The notes beneath the pieces are model-generated. The model searched no databases and had not been told where the DNA came from. It saw only the letters and a list, made by a program, of their open reading frames with translations. A stretch of DNA of 64,000 nucleotides from Gemmatimonadota bacterium (GTDB taxonomy: Bacteria; Latescibacterota; UBA2968; UBA8231): contig JABHFS010000107.1 of the NCBI GenBank assembly GCA_018672475.1, positions 1-64,000 on the forward strand, written 5' to 3'. The position numbers and the translations under genes are program-made. Below, in pieces: positions 1 through 8,176 of this stretch. Within the stretch, counting starts at the first letter, position 1, and each line of letters begins with the position of its first letter.

Positions 1-1387
1 CCCCTGCCGCGATGGCGCTCTTTTGTTGGATGGGCGCTTCGGAGGTCGATCGCACCACGAGCGCTTGTGTTAGCACGCGAATGTCGTTGGCGGCCTTTGC
101 GCGCGATATGCGGGCCCCTTCGGCGAGCTCGGAGAGGCGGTCGATGGTTTGCAGGAGAAGATCGCGGTCCCGACTTAGGCGCTTGTAGTTGTGGGCCTTG
201 TTCGTTAAAGAGTTGCCTATGGCCCTCTGGTTTTTCTCCAAGGAGATGCGTTGCGCATCATGGAGCTTTTTTTGCACGATGATATTCAGCGTCTCTTCGA
301 TCCGATCGCGTTGCGCCTGCAATTCGATATATAATTCCCGCACCATTGCGAAATCGGCCAGGTCGGTCGCATTTTGTCGTCCACTGGTAGGACGTTCTCC
401 ATGTCGCAAGCGGATATCGGCCAATCTTGCGGCCAGGTCGATATAAATCGGGTTGGGTTGCGTACCTAACGCAGTTGGGGTTCCAGCCAGTTCTTTTTTC
501 AGGTTCTTGATTCCCCGCGGTACATACAAATCCACCCAATGATCGAAGCGGGTTGACTTGTCAAATTCGCGCAGCACTTCCTCTAGTTTATTGTAGAACT
601 GGTCTTGCGGTGTCGCCGCGTTCTGGTTCTGTAACTCAGCGATAGTCCGTTGGTATGTCGGTTTAAAGCCGTCGATAAGGCCCCGCAAGCGGATATCAGT
701 TGCCTGGATTGCTATGACCGTGTCTTGCAGGGCGGATTCGAGAGCAAAGATATCGCGGTACAGAGTTCTGGCCGTCGTGTCCAGCATAGACTGCTGCATC
801 TGTAAGAAAGCGATTTGGTTGTCGTTTTCGAATGCATGCAGTTCTACTTCTAGGGAATCTAGGTGATGGCGCGTCGTTTGGTATTGGGATTCGACATAGT
901 CGTAGTAGCGTCCCCCTTCTTCCGAGCTTAGGTCGCTGTTACGGGCGACGAATAACGAGGCCCAGGTATTGACTAATGGGATGGGCAGGTGGGGGTTAGA
1001 GTGGCGTACGGTAAGTTTGACGCCTGGGTCGAGAATCTCGACTTGCAGTATGCCGTCCAGCGTCGTCAGCGACAGGCCTAACCCGAGCGAGTCTGTCAAG
1101 GACCGAACCGAGTCAGCTAACGCCTGTTTGAGTCCGTCATCCCGGGCCAGAGTCTCGTAAAAACCGCTGGATTGCGTGCTGGCGACTTGCTGGTCGCCTG
1201 CCTGCTGTGAGGGTATTTGTTTGATCATCAGCACTACGTCGGCTTCGTACACCGGTGGCGGTGCCTCCGATCGCAGAAACCACCCCGCCCCACCGCAGAG
1301 CAAGGTCGCGGCAAGAATAAACCACTTGTATTTGAGCAGGACTTCGATATAGTCATACAGCTCGATCTCACGCTCGTATTGGCTCAT
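1..1387 (-). CDS. Wzz-type polysaccharide chain-length determinant, partial (3' end outside window)
   Basis: The reading frame is open from an ATG at 1387 to the window edge, 462 codons without a stop, so the C-terminus is missing. The N-terminus has an acidic cytoplasmic stretch containing YDYIEVLLKYKW, then a membrane segment at about residues 21-38, then a beta-rich region and long glutamine/leucine-rich helices. That order (short N-tail, TM1, Wzz domain, long periplasmic coiled coil) is typical of the Wzz/GNVR family, which sets chain length in Wzy-type polysaccharide assembly at the inner membrane. The second TM and any tyrosine-kinase domain would lie beyond base 1. UDP-sugar genes elsewhere in the window fit surface polysaccharide synthesis, but they are not adjacent. 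The family is fairly certain; the exact polymer is unknown. Confidence 0.75.
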   Translation of the reverse strand, partial: MSQYEREIELYDYIEVLLKYKWFILAATLLCGGAGWFLRSEAPPPVYEADVVLMIKQIPSQQAGDQQVASTQSSGFYETLARDDGLKQALADSVRSLTDSLGLGLSLTTLDGILQVEILDPGVKLTVRHSNPHLPIPLVNTWASLFVARNSDLSSEEGGRYYDYVESQYQTTRHHLDSLEVELHAFENDNQIAFLQMQQSMLDTTARTLYRDIFALESALQDTVIAIQATDIRLRGLIDGFKPTYQRTIAELQNQNAATPQDQFYNKLEEVLREFDKSTRFDHWVDLYVPRGIKNLKKELAGTPTALGTQPNPIYIDLAARLADIRLRHGERPTSGRQNATDLADFAMVRELYIELQAQRDRIEETLNIIVQKKLHDAQRISLEKNQRAIGNSLTNKAHNYKRLSRDRDLLLQTIDRLSELAEGARISRAKAANDIRVLTQALVVRSTSEAPIQQKSAIAAG

Positions 1388-1412
1388 ATAAGTCTCCGAA
1401 ACCGTAAACATA

Positions 1413-1443
1413 CGGCCTCTCGCGAATCAACCGCGAAAGGCCG
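1413..1443 (-). terminator. Stem-loop downstream of the tRNA genes
   Basis: CGGCCT-c-TCGCG pairs with CGCGA-a-AGGCCG around a 7-nt loop. It starts 8 bases past the tRNA-His 3' end in the direction of transcription and just before the wzz-like start. The T-run is weak, so it is either a tRNA-unit terminator or a processing hairpin. Confidence 0.45.
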
Positions 1444-1450
1444 CAAAATA

Positions 1451-1528
1451 TGGGGTGGATGACGGGACTTGAACCCGCGACCCCCTGGACCACAACCAGG
1501 CGCTCTAACCAACTGAGCTACACCCACC
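1451..1528 (-). tRNA. tRNA-His (anticodon GTG)
   Basis: On the minus strand the sequence folds as a full cloverleaf: acceptor GTGGGTG with CATCCAC, D-arm GCTCAG, anticodon loop reading TTGTGGT, T-arm GGTTCAAGTC, and an encoded CCA. Position 1528 supplies the extra G(-1) opposite C73, which is diagnostic of tRNA-His. It lies 37 bases downstream of tRNA-Arg on the same strand, so the two are probably co-transcribed. Confidence 0.96.
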
Positions 1529-1565
1529 ACAAGATGTTAAGACTGCATGTTATTTTATTCAGATC

Positions 1566-1642
1566 TGGCATGCCCAGCAGGATTCGAACCTGCGACCGTT
1601 TGCTTAGAAGGCAAATGCTCTATCCAGCTGAGCTATGGGCAC
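1566..1642 (-). tRNA. tRNA-Arg (anticodon TCT)
   Basis: The minus strand gives a 77-nt cloverleaf with D-arm GCTCAG, anticodon stem TTTGC/GCAAA around loop CTTCTAA (anticodon TCT), T-loop GTTCGAATC and encoded CCA. The first acceptor pair is a G-U wobble. It is the upstream member of a two-tRNA unit. Confidence 0.96.
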
Positions 1643-1740
1643 ATGAGATGCTTGCCACGCCCGTTTAGATCCGTTGGCACTGAGCTAATTAAATAAAGGT
1701 ACAGCAAGCTCATAGGCAAGGGCCAGCTATCTTCCTGAGC

Positions 1741-3210
1741 TTAGAGCCGGTCTCCCATTGGCCCTGAACGCACCGGGAAAGTGATAGCGAACTCTGTACC
1801 CGCTTCGCTACGCAGCTCGATACCGCCCTGTAGTTGGCGCGACAGGATGCTGATCAGTTGCAGGCCGAGGGACTTGGATTTGCGATAGTCGAATCCTTCG
1901 GGTAAGCCAATGCCGTTGTCTTGCACGACGAGTCGCGTATCCCCTTCCTTATTCGGGCCGAGTTGCACCGATATTTTCCCTTTGCGGCCGTTGGGGAAGG
2001 CGTATTTGAGCGAGTTTGAAATCAACTCGTTGAGCATCAGGCCGCAGGGAATGGCCTGGTCGAGGTCGAGCAGGCCATCGCTGACTTCGACTTCGAGCTC
2101 GATATCTTGAGGGCTGATCTTGTAGGTTTCGAAGAGGTCGTCGACCAAAGTGGGGATATAGTCGGAGAAGTCCACCCGGGCGAGGTCGTCGGACTGGTAG
2201 AGCTTTTCGTGGATCAGCGCCATGGTCTTGATGCGGTTTTGGCTATTGACGAACATCTCCAATTCACGCGGGCTGCTGATATCGCGGGTCTGCAGACTGA
2301 GCAGGCTGGAAACAACCTGCATGTTATTTTTAACCCGGTGGTGGATCTCTTTGAGCAGAACGATTTTTTCTTGCAGCGACTGCTGCAGCTGGTCGTTGGC
2401 GTCGGAGAGCTCGACGGTGCGCTCCTGCACGCGCAGCTCCAACTCGTCGAAGGCGCTTTGCAGCAAGGCTTCGGCCTGTTGGCGTACGCCGATCTCCTGT
2501 TGCAACTCGGCGTCGCGCGATTGGATCTGCTGCAACATATCGTTGAATTCTTCGGTCAACTCGCCCAAGTCGTCGTCGGCATATTTGGTGGCCCTGAGCG
2601 AGTAATCTCGGTCGCGGGATACCTGGTTGGCGGTATCGACGAGGTGGTTGATCGGGTCGGACACGGCGCGCAAGTATTTGAAACCGAGCAATAGTGCGAG
2701 GGAGGCGCAGGCGGAGATGATCAGCAAGGTCGCGACGATGGAGCGTTGGACCTGGTCGTAGAGGATCTCGACATCCGATTCGATGTAGACGATACCGATG
2801 AAATCGCCGTCTTGATAGATGTGCTTGACCCATTTCAGTTGTTGCCAGCCGAAGGTATATCCCTCGCTCAAGGGCGAGTTGGGTTGCGGGGGTTTGCTCT
2901 CGTTGCGGGCGTAGACGGCGAAGATGTCCTCTGTCGGGGTGAGGAAACAGGCGCCGGTGATATGCGGTTTTGTGCTAAGAGAAGCGAGCGTTTTCTCGGC
3001 GTCGCGGCTGGCCTCGAAGCGCAGAGCGGCGGTGCCGTTGTGCCCGAGGATTTTGGCCGTGGTCTCCAACTCGGCGATCATGAAGGTCGTGAAGGTGAGA
3101 ATCTGATAGGCGACGATGGCCACCGAGGCCAGCAGCATTCCAGCCATGGTGGTAGCTACGACGATGGCTGTTAGTTTGCGCTCGAGGGGCAGGTCGTGGA
3201 ACCTGGGCAT
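1741..3210 (-). CDS. Membrane sensor histidine kinase, CHASE8-HAMP-HisKA_2-HATPase
   Basis: The 489-residue protein has TM1 at about 13-37, a periplasmic domain at 40-150 resembling CHASE8 (the sensor of YfiN-type diguanylate cyclases), TM2 at about 157-181, a HAMP domain and a coiled coil to about 285. The phosphoacceptor motif HHRVKNN follows at 290-296 (HisKA_2 class), then N-box NELISNSLKYAF at about 394 and G1 box DNGIG at 431-435. No receiver or GGDEF domain is present. It is the last gene of an operon after the beta-barrel and yfiR-like genes, with 6 bases between it and yfiR. It probably autophosphorylates and passes phosphate to the divergent response regulator at 5215, although that pairing is inferred from position only. 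Confidence 0.88.
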   Translation of the reverse strand: MPRFHDLPLERKLTAIVVATTMAGMLLASVAIVAYQILTFTTFMIAELETTAKILGHNGTAALRFEASRDAEKTLASLSTKPHITGACFLTPTEDIFAVYARNESKPPQPNSPLSEGYTFGWQQLKWVKHIYQDGDFIGIVYIESDVEILYDQVQRSIVATLLIISACASLALLLGFKYLRAVSDPINHLVDTANQVSRDRDYSLRATKYADDDLGELTEEFNDMLQQIQSRDAELQQEIGVRQQAEALLQSAFDELELRVQERTVELSDANDQLQQSLQEKIVLLKEIHHRVKNNMQVVSSLLSLQTRDISSPRELEMFVNSQNRIKTMALIHEKLYQSDDLARVDFSDYIPTLVDDLFETYKISPQDIELEVEVSDGLLDLDQAIPCGLMLNELISNSLKYAFPNGRKGKISVQLGPNKEGDTRLVVQDNGIGLPEGFDYRKSKSLGLQLISILSRQLQGGIELRSEAGTEFAITFPVRSGPMGDRL

Positions 3211-3216
3211 CGCCTT

Positions 3217-3801
3217 TTAGTCCTCGTCGGTCTCGATGACGTCCAGCGCTAGGCTCAAGAGACTGGCGCTGATGTCGAGACCGGTTCGGCGCGCCGCACC
3301 GAGGTTGATAACAAATGCCAGGTGATCTTCGGCGAAGGTCAAATAGAGGATGCCGCCATTATGAGCGAAGGGGTCTTTTTGGCCAACGGTAAGCACATGT
3401 CCCTGGCGCAACTGCTCCGGATGCTGGTCTTTGAGCTTTTGCAAGTCTTTAGGCGAGCAGAACAGCACCTGGCATGATTTGAAATCGGCGACCGTAGGGT
3501 AGTGGCGTACTTCTATGGGACGGCCGTGCATCCTCTTGCCCTCGATCAGCTGCATTGAACGACCGAAAGGATTCGAGCCGAGGATGGCAAAGACAAATGG
3601 GGCGTCGGCGGCGCCGAAGGCGTCCTCGGGCCAAGTGACGAGTTTGGCGAAGTTGTAGAGCAGAGCCGTTTTGGCTTGGTATTCGTCGGCCTCGTCGAGC
3701 CGTCCGGCCGCGCCCGAGTAGGGGTAGAAGAGCAGCAGGGCGATCATGGGGCAGAACACTGTGGAGCGGAGTGCGCGCAGAGGTGACCTTAAAAGGTCCA
3801 A
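3217..3801 (-). CDS. YfiR-family (DUF4154) periplasmic protein
   Basis: The 194-residue protein has an N-terminal hydrophobic export signal (about residues 15-32) and then the hallmark of the YfiR/HmsC family, KTALLYNFAKLVTWPEDAF, followed by the conserved 'ILGSNPFG' and 'CQVLFCSP' segments. In Pseudomonas, YfiR is a periplasmic inhibitor that binds the CHASE8 domain of the YfiN diguanylate cyclase. Here the start overlaps the upstream beta-barrel gene by 13 bases, and the downstream neighbour is a kinase with a CHASE8-like sensor. YfiR therefore probably gates a kinase in this organism, not a cyclase. Confidence 0.87.
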   Translation of the reverse strand: MDLLRSPLRALRSTVFCPMIALLLFYPYSGAAGRLDEADEYQAKTALLYNFAKLVTWPEDAFGAADAPFVFAILGSNPFGRSMQLIEGKRMHGRPIEVRHYPTVADFKSCQVLFCSPKDLQKLKDQHPEQLRQGHVLTVGQKDPFAHNGGILYLTFAEDHLAFVINLGAARRTGLDISASLLSLALDVIETDED

Positions 3802-4997
3802 GTCCAGCCCAGATCGAAGTGGGCCACTTCTTTGGGTTGCGGGCCATTGAGGTCTTGATAGATCGGGATATCGTAGCGGATTTGCAGGGCCATGCCTTCG
3901 CGCAAAGCGATTTTTCCGCCCAGACTCAAAGCCAACTCCTGGCCGCCGAAGAGGGCCGGGTTGGTGACCGGGGCGGGGAAGACCATTACGGGGACGGTAT
4001 GGCCCGCCGCGTCCGTCGTGGTTTCAAACACCGGATTGCCGTTTTCGTCCGATACGGGGCCTTCGGAGCCAATTTTCCGCAAAGGCACTTTGAGATCGTT
4101 GTCGACACCGCGGATCTCTCCCGAGGACTGGAAACCTAGCCCGACAAAGGGGTTGACCCAGGAAAAGCGGTCGGTGCGCAGCGAGGTGTTCAGACCAAAG
4201 CGGTTGCCCAGGGTATAGTCGTGCGCATTGGAACCGAGTCTCAGAGTCGCGTAGGTGCGCGCGCCGTAGTGCCACTGGCCGCTATTATTGCCGTAGGCCA
4301 GTGAGGGCTCGAAGTCGAAGGTGCCGGAGCCGATCTGCATCGTGTAAGGCAATAAGGTGTCGTTGTTCGGATCGCGTGGGGTCGGGCCTAATTCGTCGAT
4401 CGAGCCGGTGGGCAATTTTAAGCCCAGGTTGGCGACGAGGTGGCCCTTGTCGCGTTGCCAGGCCAAATACGACGCAGAAACGGAGATATCGCCCAGGCCC
4501 GATGAAGTAATATTGAATTCAGCAAAATTGGGCACGATGCTCTCGTGGTTGCTCGATTGCGATATAAAGGGCAATAACAAGCCCAAGGTGAGTTTTTTGT
4601 TGAGGTGATACGAAATATCGAAGAGGTGCGCTTGTTGGGTGATGACCGTCGGTGTGACCGGATAGGTATTGGCCGTGTAGCCTGGAATAATCTCGGCCTT
4701 TAGATCGGGATCAAAAGGTCCATCTTGGTAGGCGGCGGCCGATGGCCTGCCCAAGACGTCGGGAAGGTTGAGATTGTCCGTGCCGTCGCGATAGCCGTCG
4801 AACTTGGCGTAGACAAAGCGATACCCCGCGGACCAACGTTTGAGTCCCTGGCGGTTAATCCGCAGGGAGAGGATTTCTTCGATGTTGAGTTCGGTCAGGT
4901 CGGTCGGTGGTTTTTGCGCATTGGCTGGAGTAGCGGGCCATGCCAGGGCGATAGCCAAGGCAAATAACCACGCTCTGCGGCAGAGGCTGGTGATCAT
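3789..4997 (-). CDS. Outer-membrane beta-barrel protein with plug-like N-terminal segment
   Basis: This 402-residue protein has a signal peptide ending near ANA at residue 27. A segment LTELNIEEILSLRI follows and resembles the short conserved stretch before TonB-receptor plug domains. The rest is alternating aromatic/polar strand sequence ending in aromatic WTWTF, typical of a BAM-recognised outer-membrane barrel. It is too short for a TonB-dependent receptor and looks more like the 'transporter/phenol_MetA_deg' type of putative porin. As the first gene of the barrel-yfiR-kinase operon it is the likely outer-membrane element of the sensor. The substrate is unknown. Confidence 0.7.
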   Translation of the reverse strand: MITSLCRRAWLFALAIALAWPATPANAQKPPTDLTELNIEEILSLRINRQGLKRWSAGYRFVYAKFDGYRDGTDNLNLPDVLGRPSAAAYQDGPFDPDLKAEIIPGYTANTYPVTPTVITQQAHLFDISYHLNKKLTLGLLLPFISQSSNHESIVPNFAEFNITSSGLGDISVSASYLAWQRDKGHLVANLGLKLPTGSIDELGPTPRDPNNDTLLPYTMQIGSGTFDFEPSLAYGNNSGQWHYGARTYATLRLGSNAHDYTLGNRFGLNTSLRTDRFSWVNPFVGLGFQSSGEIRGVDNDLKVPLRKIGSEGPVSDENGNPVFETTTDAAGHTVPVMVFPAPVTNPALFGGQELALSLGGKIALREGMALQIRYDIPIYQDLNGPQPKEVAHFDLGWTWTF

Positions 4998-5143
4998 GGA
5001 GAAACTCCCGATGTTGTTTTTCCCGGTGCCATCTTTTTCATCTTTTTGACGAAAGACGCTTGTTTAAGAATATATAACAACAGGCCAATCGCGACATAAT
5101 TTTCTTTATTCTTAACGAACCTACGTATTTGTGCTATCCGATT

Positions 5144-5171
5144 TTGACGAGTTGGCCGACTTTCGTATACT
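5144..5171 (+). promoter_or_regulatory. Sigma70-type promoter for the response regulator gene
   Basis: TTGACG at 5144-5149 and TATACT at 5166-5171 are separated by 16 bases. They sit 44 bases before the ATG at 5215, in the AT-rich intergenic region between two divergent units. Confidence 0.55.
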
Positions 5172-5214
5172 TGACCCGCGGTGAACCAGCATTGAAAGCG
5201 AGTTTCTGGACCTT

Positions 5215-5571
5215 ATGAAGCATATTTTACTCATTGAGGACGAGGGTATTGTCGCCCTACAGCTTTCGCAAATAATTGAAATGGAGGGCGATTACAGAGT
5301 CACGATCGCCCTCAACGGCCGAGAGGGTCTCGATGTTCATGCGGAAGATCCGGCCGATTTGGTCGTCACCGATTTGAATATGCCCGAGGTCGATGGTTTT
5401 GAGGTGATCCGCCAGATCGGAGCGCAATCGCCGGGGATCAAGATTATCGTGCTTTCGGGCGCTTCCCAGGAAACGGAACAAAGGGCGATAGAAATGGGGG
5501 CGGTTTGCACGCTCTCTAAGCCGGTGCAAGGCGTTGAATTAGTTGAGATTGTCAACGAGTTGATCGGCTGA
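5215..5571 (+). CDS. Single-domain response regulator (CheY-like receiver)
   Basis: A 118-residue stand-alone receiver domain with acidic pocket E8/D9, phosphoacceptor D53 in the VVTDLNMPEVDG motif, switch Ser81 in VLSGAS and conserved K102 in SKPV. There is no output domain, so it must act through protein contact or in a phosphorelay. It is transcribed divergently from the barrel-yfiR-kinase operon with about 220 bases between them, which makes it the natural partner of that kinase. It could also act with kinases elsewhere. The Shine-Dalgarno before the ATG is weak (GGA). Confidence 0.88.
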   Translation: MKHILLIEDEGIVALQLSQIIEMEGDYRVTIALNGREGLDVHAEDPADLVVTDLNMPEVDGFEVIRQIGAQSPGIKIIVLSGASQETEQRAIEMGAVCTLSKPVQGVELVEIVNELIG

Positions 5572-5819
5572 AATTTATTAGCCTCTCCCGCTTTTCTTTT
5601 CGAATCGAAATTCCGAATTATTTATCCGAAATTTGATAGTTTGTCGGCCTGACGATCGTCTCAGAGATACTCGCCGTACGACGGTTGCCGGTATTTTTGA
5701 CCTGATTGTTCGGATCGGTGTGCTATGTGCACTGTCGTGGGCATATTGCTGCGGGCCGCTCGAACCCGGCCTCGGGCAAGCGACTGTGGCTTATCCGAGG
5801 CCGTTCGATCGTTAAACAG
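5572..5819. other. Intergenic region with one stem-loop (5770-5807)
   Basis: No convincing gene is present. CGGCCTCGG (5770-5778) pairs with CCGAGGCCG (5799-5807) around a 20-base loop, between the convergent ends of the response regulator and mannonate dehydratase genes. There is no T-run. Confidence 0.4.
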
Positions 5820-6872
5820 TTAAACCGGGCCGCCGCTTTCGTTGTTGGCAGCTTGTACTAACGCCCGCATATAGGCAATCGAGTAGGCTATGCCGGCGCG
5901 ATTGCCGCCCAATATCTGGGGGATGTGGTCGGGGATGATCGCCCCGTCGAACTCCACTGCGCGCAGCGCCTGCATCACTTTGTGCATATCCTGATAGCCG
6001 TCGTCCATCAGCGTTTCGGTCCACGGCTCGGGCATGGGGTTGGTGACATTGCGAAAGTGGATCTTAAAGAGCTTTTTGCGCTCGCCGAAGTAATGGATGG
6101 CCTCTTCGACGCCGGCGCCCATGCCCTGTTTGCCGCCTTCGAGCCAGCAGCCGACGCAAAGGCAGACGCCGATATTAGGGCTGTCGGCGATATCCATGGC
6201 GCGTTTGTAGCCGGCGAAATTGCCGAACATACAACGGGGTATTCCGCCGAGGGCGTAGACCGGCGGGTCATCGGGGTGGATGCCAATAAAGACGCCGGCT
6301 TCCTCGGCTACCGGCGCGACTTTGCGGATCATGTATTCGTAGTTTTCCCATAGCTCGTCCTCGCTGTATTCGCGGCCGTGCGTCAATTCGCCCTCAAAGA
6401 TCTCGTCGCCCCAATGGCCTGTGGCGTTTTTGATGTCGAGGGTGCGCGCACTCATGCCGCCGCGGCGGGTGGTGCGGCCGGTGCTCCAGATGCCGTTGCC
6501 CATATGGGCATAGGTGTGGTAGCGGATACCGGCCTCGCCCAGGTTGCGGATGAATTGCATTAGTTCCTCGACCTTTTCGTCGCGTCCGGGCAGGTTGAGG
6601 GTGATCTCGGGCACGTTGTGCACCGCGTGATTTGAGATGCGATAGATCTGCATGCCGTATTCGGCGAAGCGCGCCACGAATTGTTTGTAGTGCTCGACGG
6701 TCTGCAACTCGGGATCTTCGACGCCGAGCATGATCCACTCGATGCCGAGTTGCTGGAAGAATTGCAGGTCTTCGTCGGTGGCATTGTGCGAGGTTTGCGC
6801 GGCGAGTTGGATGCCGGGCACATTGGAGTGGAAGCCGGGCACGGCGCGCAAGGCGTAGGGTCTGTCGGCCAT
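5820..6872 (-). CDS. uxuA: Mannonate dehydratase (UxuA-like)
   Basis: The 350-residue TIM-barrel protein carries the UxuA signatures IGIHPDDPP (metal-binding His), the Cys-containing strand VCLCVGCW and KIHFRNV near the C-terminus. UxuA converts D-mannonate to 2-keto-3-deoxygluconate in hexuronate catabolism. It is shorter than E. coli UxuA (394 residues). The frame runs open further upstream, but that part is the antisense-frame shadow of the neighbouring dioxygenase gene. The ATG at 6872 has an AAGAAAGG Shine-Dalgarno and begins with MADRPY. It is the last gene of a three-gene unit with a PhyH protein and a small unknown protein. A paralogue acting on a related sugar acid is possible. Confidence 0.85.
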   Translation of the reverse strand: MADRPYALRAVPGFHSNVPGIQLAAQTSHNATDEDLQFFQQLGIEWIMLGVEDPELQTVEHYKQFVARFAEYGMQIYRISNHAVHNVPEITLNLPGRDEKVEELMQFIRNLGEAGIRYHTYAHMGNGIWSTGRTTRRGGMSARTLDIKNATGHWGDEIFEGELTHGREYSEDELWENYEYMIRKVAPVAEEAGVFIGIHPDDPPVYALGGIPRCMFGNFAGYKRAMDIADSPNIGVCLCVGCWLEGGKQGMGAGVEEAIHYFGERKKLFKIHFRNVTNPMPEPWTETLMDDGYQDMHKVMQALRAVEFDGAIIPDHIPQILGGNRAGIAYSIAYMRALVQAANNESGGPV

Positions 6873-6898
6873 GATAGCCTTTCTTGGGATAAAGGGTG

Positions 6899-7678
6899 CT
6901 AGGTGTTTAGAAGTTCGGATACGGGTTGTGATTTTTCCCAGCGCAGCGCGACTTCTCGATCGCTGCCACAGAGCCAGTTCCAGGTGCGGGTGCGCCGAAC
7001 TTTGTCGCGGTAGGATTCGACTTCGGTGACGTAATCGAGGCGTGCGCGATCGCGGTAGGCGGGGATTTCCGCTGTGTCGCAGAGCCAATCGCGTTGCGGC
7101 GGCGCGGTGCGGTGGTAGGAAAACTTGATCATGCTGCGGGCGCGGTCGTTGGTTTTTGGCCCGGCTTTGTGCCAGATCCCATAGCGGGTCAGCGCGACGG
7201 TACCTGCCGCTACGGTCAGCGAGGTTTGGCCGCGGATATCGCCGTAGTGGGCGATGGCCTCGCGATCGACGGCGCGACAGTGCGACCCCGGCAGGACCAT
7301 GGTGGGCCCGTCTTCGATCGCGACGCTGTGCGGATAATAATAGCACTGCAATTCGGTGACGTCATAGCCGTTGCCGGAAAGCCCGTCCGAATGCCAGGTC
7401 TGGCCGAGGTGCGGCTCTTGGAAGTAGTGGTGGTGGCCGCCCCGGGGCACGAGAAAATCCTCGCCTAACAGCGACCGCACGACACCGGCGACCTGGGGGT
7501 GCAACAGCACTTGGCGGGTGAAGTCGTCCGAGGCGATAAAGTCGTCGCAGTTGCCGCGGTCGAGACTGTCCGCGCGGCGATTGAAGTCCGGGTCGATTAC
7601 GCCTTCGAGAATGACGAGGCCGGAGGCGGCAAAATCCATGACGCCGTCATCATCGAGCGTCGGTTCGATCTGGGCCAT
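6899..7678 (-). CDS. Phytanoyl-CoA dioxygenase (PhyH) family protein
   Basis: The 259-residue protein belongs to the Fe(II)/2-oxoglutarate oxygenase PhyH family. The double-stranded beta-helix iron site is visible as WHSD (H-x-D) at about residues 96-99 and a distal His in YGIWHKAG, followed by basic residues in RARSMIKFSYHR for 2-oxoglutarate. PHSVAIEDGPTMVLPGSH is the usual family core. It starts 8 bases after the stop of the small gene at 7687 and ends 26 bases before uxuA, so it should be co-translated. The substrate is unknown; the neighbours suggest a sugar acid or hydroxylated metabolite rather than phytanoyl-CoA. Confidence 0.88.
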   Translation of the reverse strand: MAQIEPTLDDDGVMDFAASGLVILEGVIDPDFNRRADSLDRGNCDDFIASDDFTRQVLLHPQVAGVVRSLLGEDFLVPRGGHHHYFQEPHLGQTWHSDGLSGNGYDVTELQCYYYPHSVAIEDGPTMVLPGSHCRAVDREAIAHYGDIRGQTSLTVAAGTVALTRYGIWHKAGPKTNDRARSMIKFSYHRTAPPQRDWLCDTAEIPAYRDRARLDYVTEVESYRDKVRRTRTWNWLCGSDREVALRWEKSQPVSELLNT

Positions 7679-7686
7679 TGTTCCTC

Positions 7687-8046
7687 CTATATGATTTTTT
7701 CGAGTACGAACTCGAAACCCAGGTAGTCGTTGTCCTGGCCTTCGTAGTCGTAGAGTTTGGCGATGGGAAACTGCACTACTCGCCAGCCGTCGGCCAAGGC
7801 CGCGATGACCGAATCGTAGGGCGCTTCGGCGGAGGGCAGGGTCGGTTCTTGCGGTTGGCCAGGGTCGTAGAGGGCCCAGCTGGCCAGCGGCGCGCGCATA
7901 TTCGTCGATTTAGAATAGAGGTAGAGCACCCGTTGGCAGGGCTCTGCGAGTTGGGCTTCGAGGCGGTCCAGGTCGGCGGTGGCAAGTGGCTCGTCGGCGA
8001 GCTTTCCCCGGGCTTGTACCAGCCATTCTTTTACGGCTTCGCGCAT
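7687..8046 (-). CDS. Conserved-looking small protein of unknown function
   Basis: A 119-residue soluble protein that I do not recognise. The ATG at 8046 (MREAVKEW) is chosen because GGGAGAC lies just before it; upstream codons in the same frame look non-coding. It has an acidic helix-rich N-terminal half (MREAVKEWLVQARGKLADEP), then a beta-rich half with DGWRVVQFPIAKLYDY and a hydrophobic C-terminus. There is no signal peptide or membrane segment. It heads the PhyH-uxuA unit and is divergent from a ThuA gene, so it probably has an accessory role in the same pathway. Confidence 0.6.
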   Translation of the reverse strand: MREAVKEWLVQARGKLADEPLATADLDRLEAQLAEPCQRVLYLYSKSTNMRAPLASWALYDPGQPQEPTLPSAEAPYDSVIAALADGWRVVQFPIAKLYDYEGQDNDYLGFEFVLEKII

Positions 8047-8176
8047 AAACGTCTCCCGATGGTGTCGGGGACATAAGAAAGCTCGTTCGGGCGTTGGGGT
8101 CAATAAGCAATCGCCGGTAATTTTTGCTATATTGGCCCGTGCGTATTGGCTGAATATATAACAGGAGATGATGTGT

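Noticed and set aside
1450-1668. 72-codon plus-strand frame across the tRNA pair
   Set aside because: It is the antisense of tRNA-His and tRNA-Arg; the 'TGLEPATPWTTTRRSNQLSY' reading is a well-known false protein from tRNA genes.
2107-2694. 195-codon plus-strand frame inside the kinase gene
   Set aside because: Antisense shadow of the histidine kinase; no family resemblance and no Shine-Dalgarno.
5633-5815. 60-codon frame after the response regulator
   Set aside because: No Shine-Dalgarno, no family signature, and it runs through the stem-loop at 5770-5807.
6873-7346. Extended N-terminus of mannonate dehydratase
   Set aside because: The extra residues are arginine-rich, lie in the wrong frame of the PhyH gene, and a good Shine-Dalgarno supports ATG 6872.
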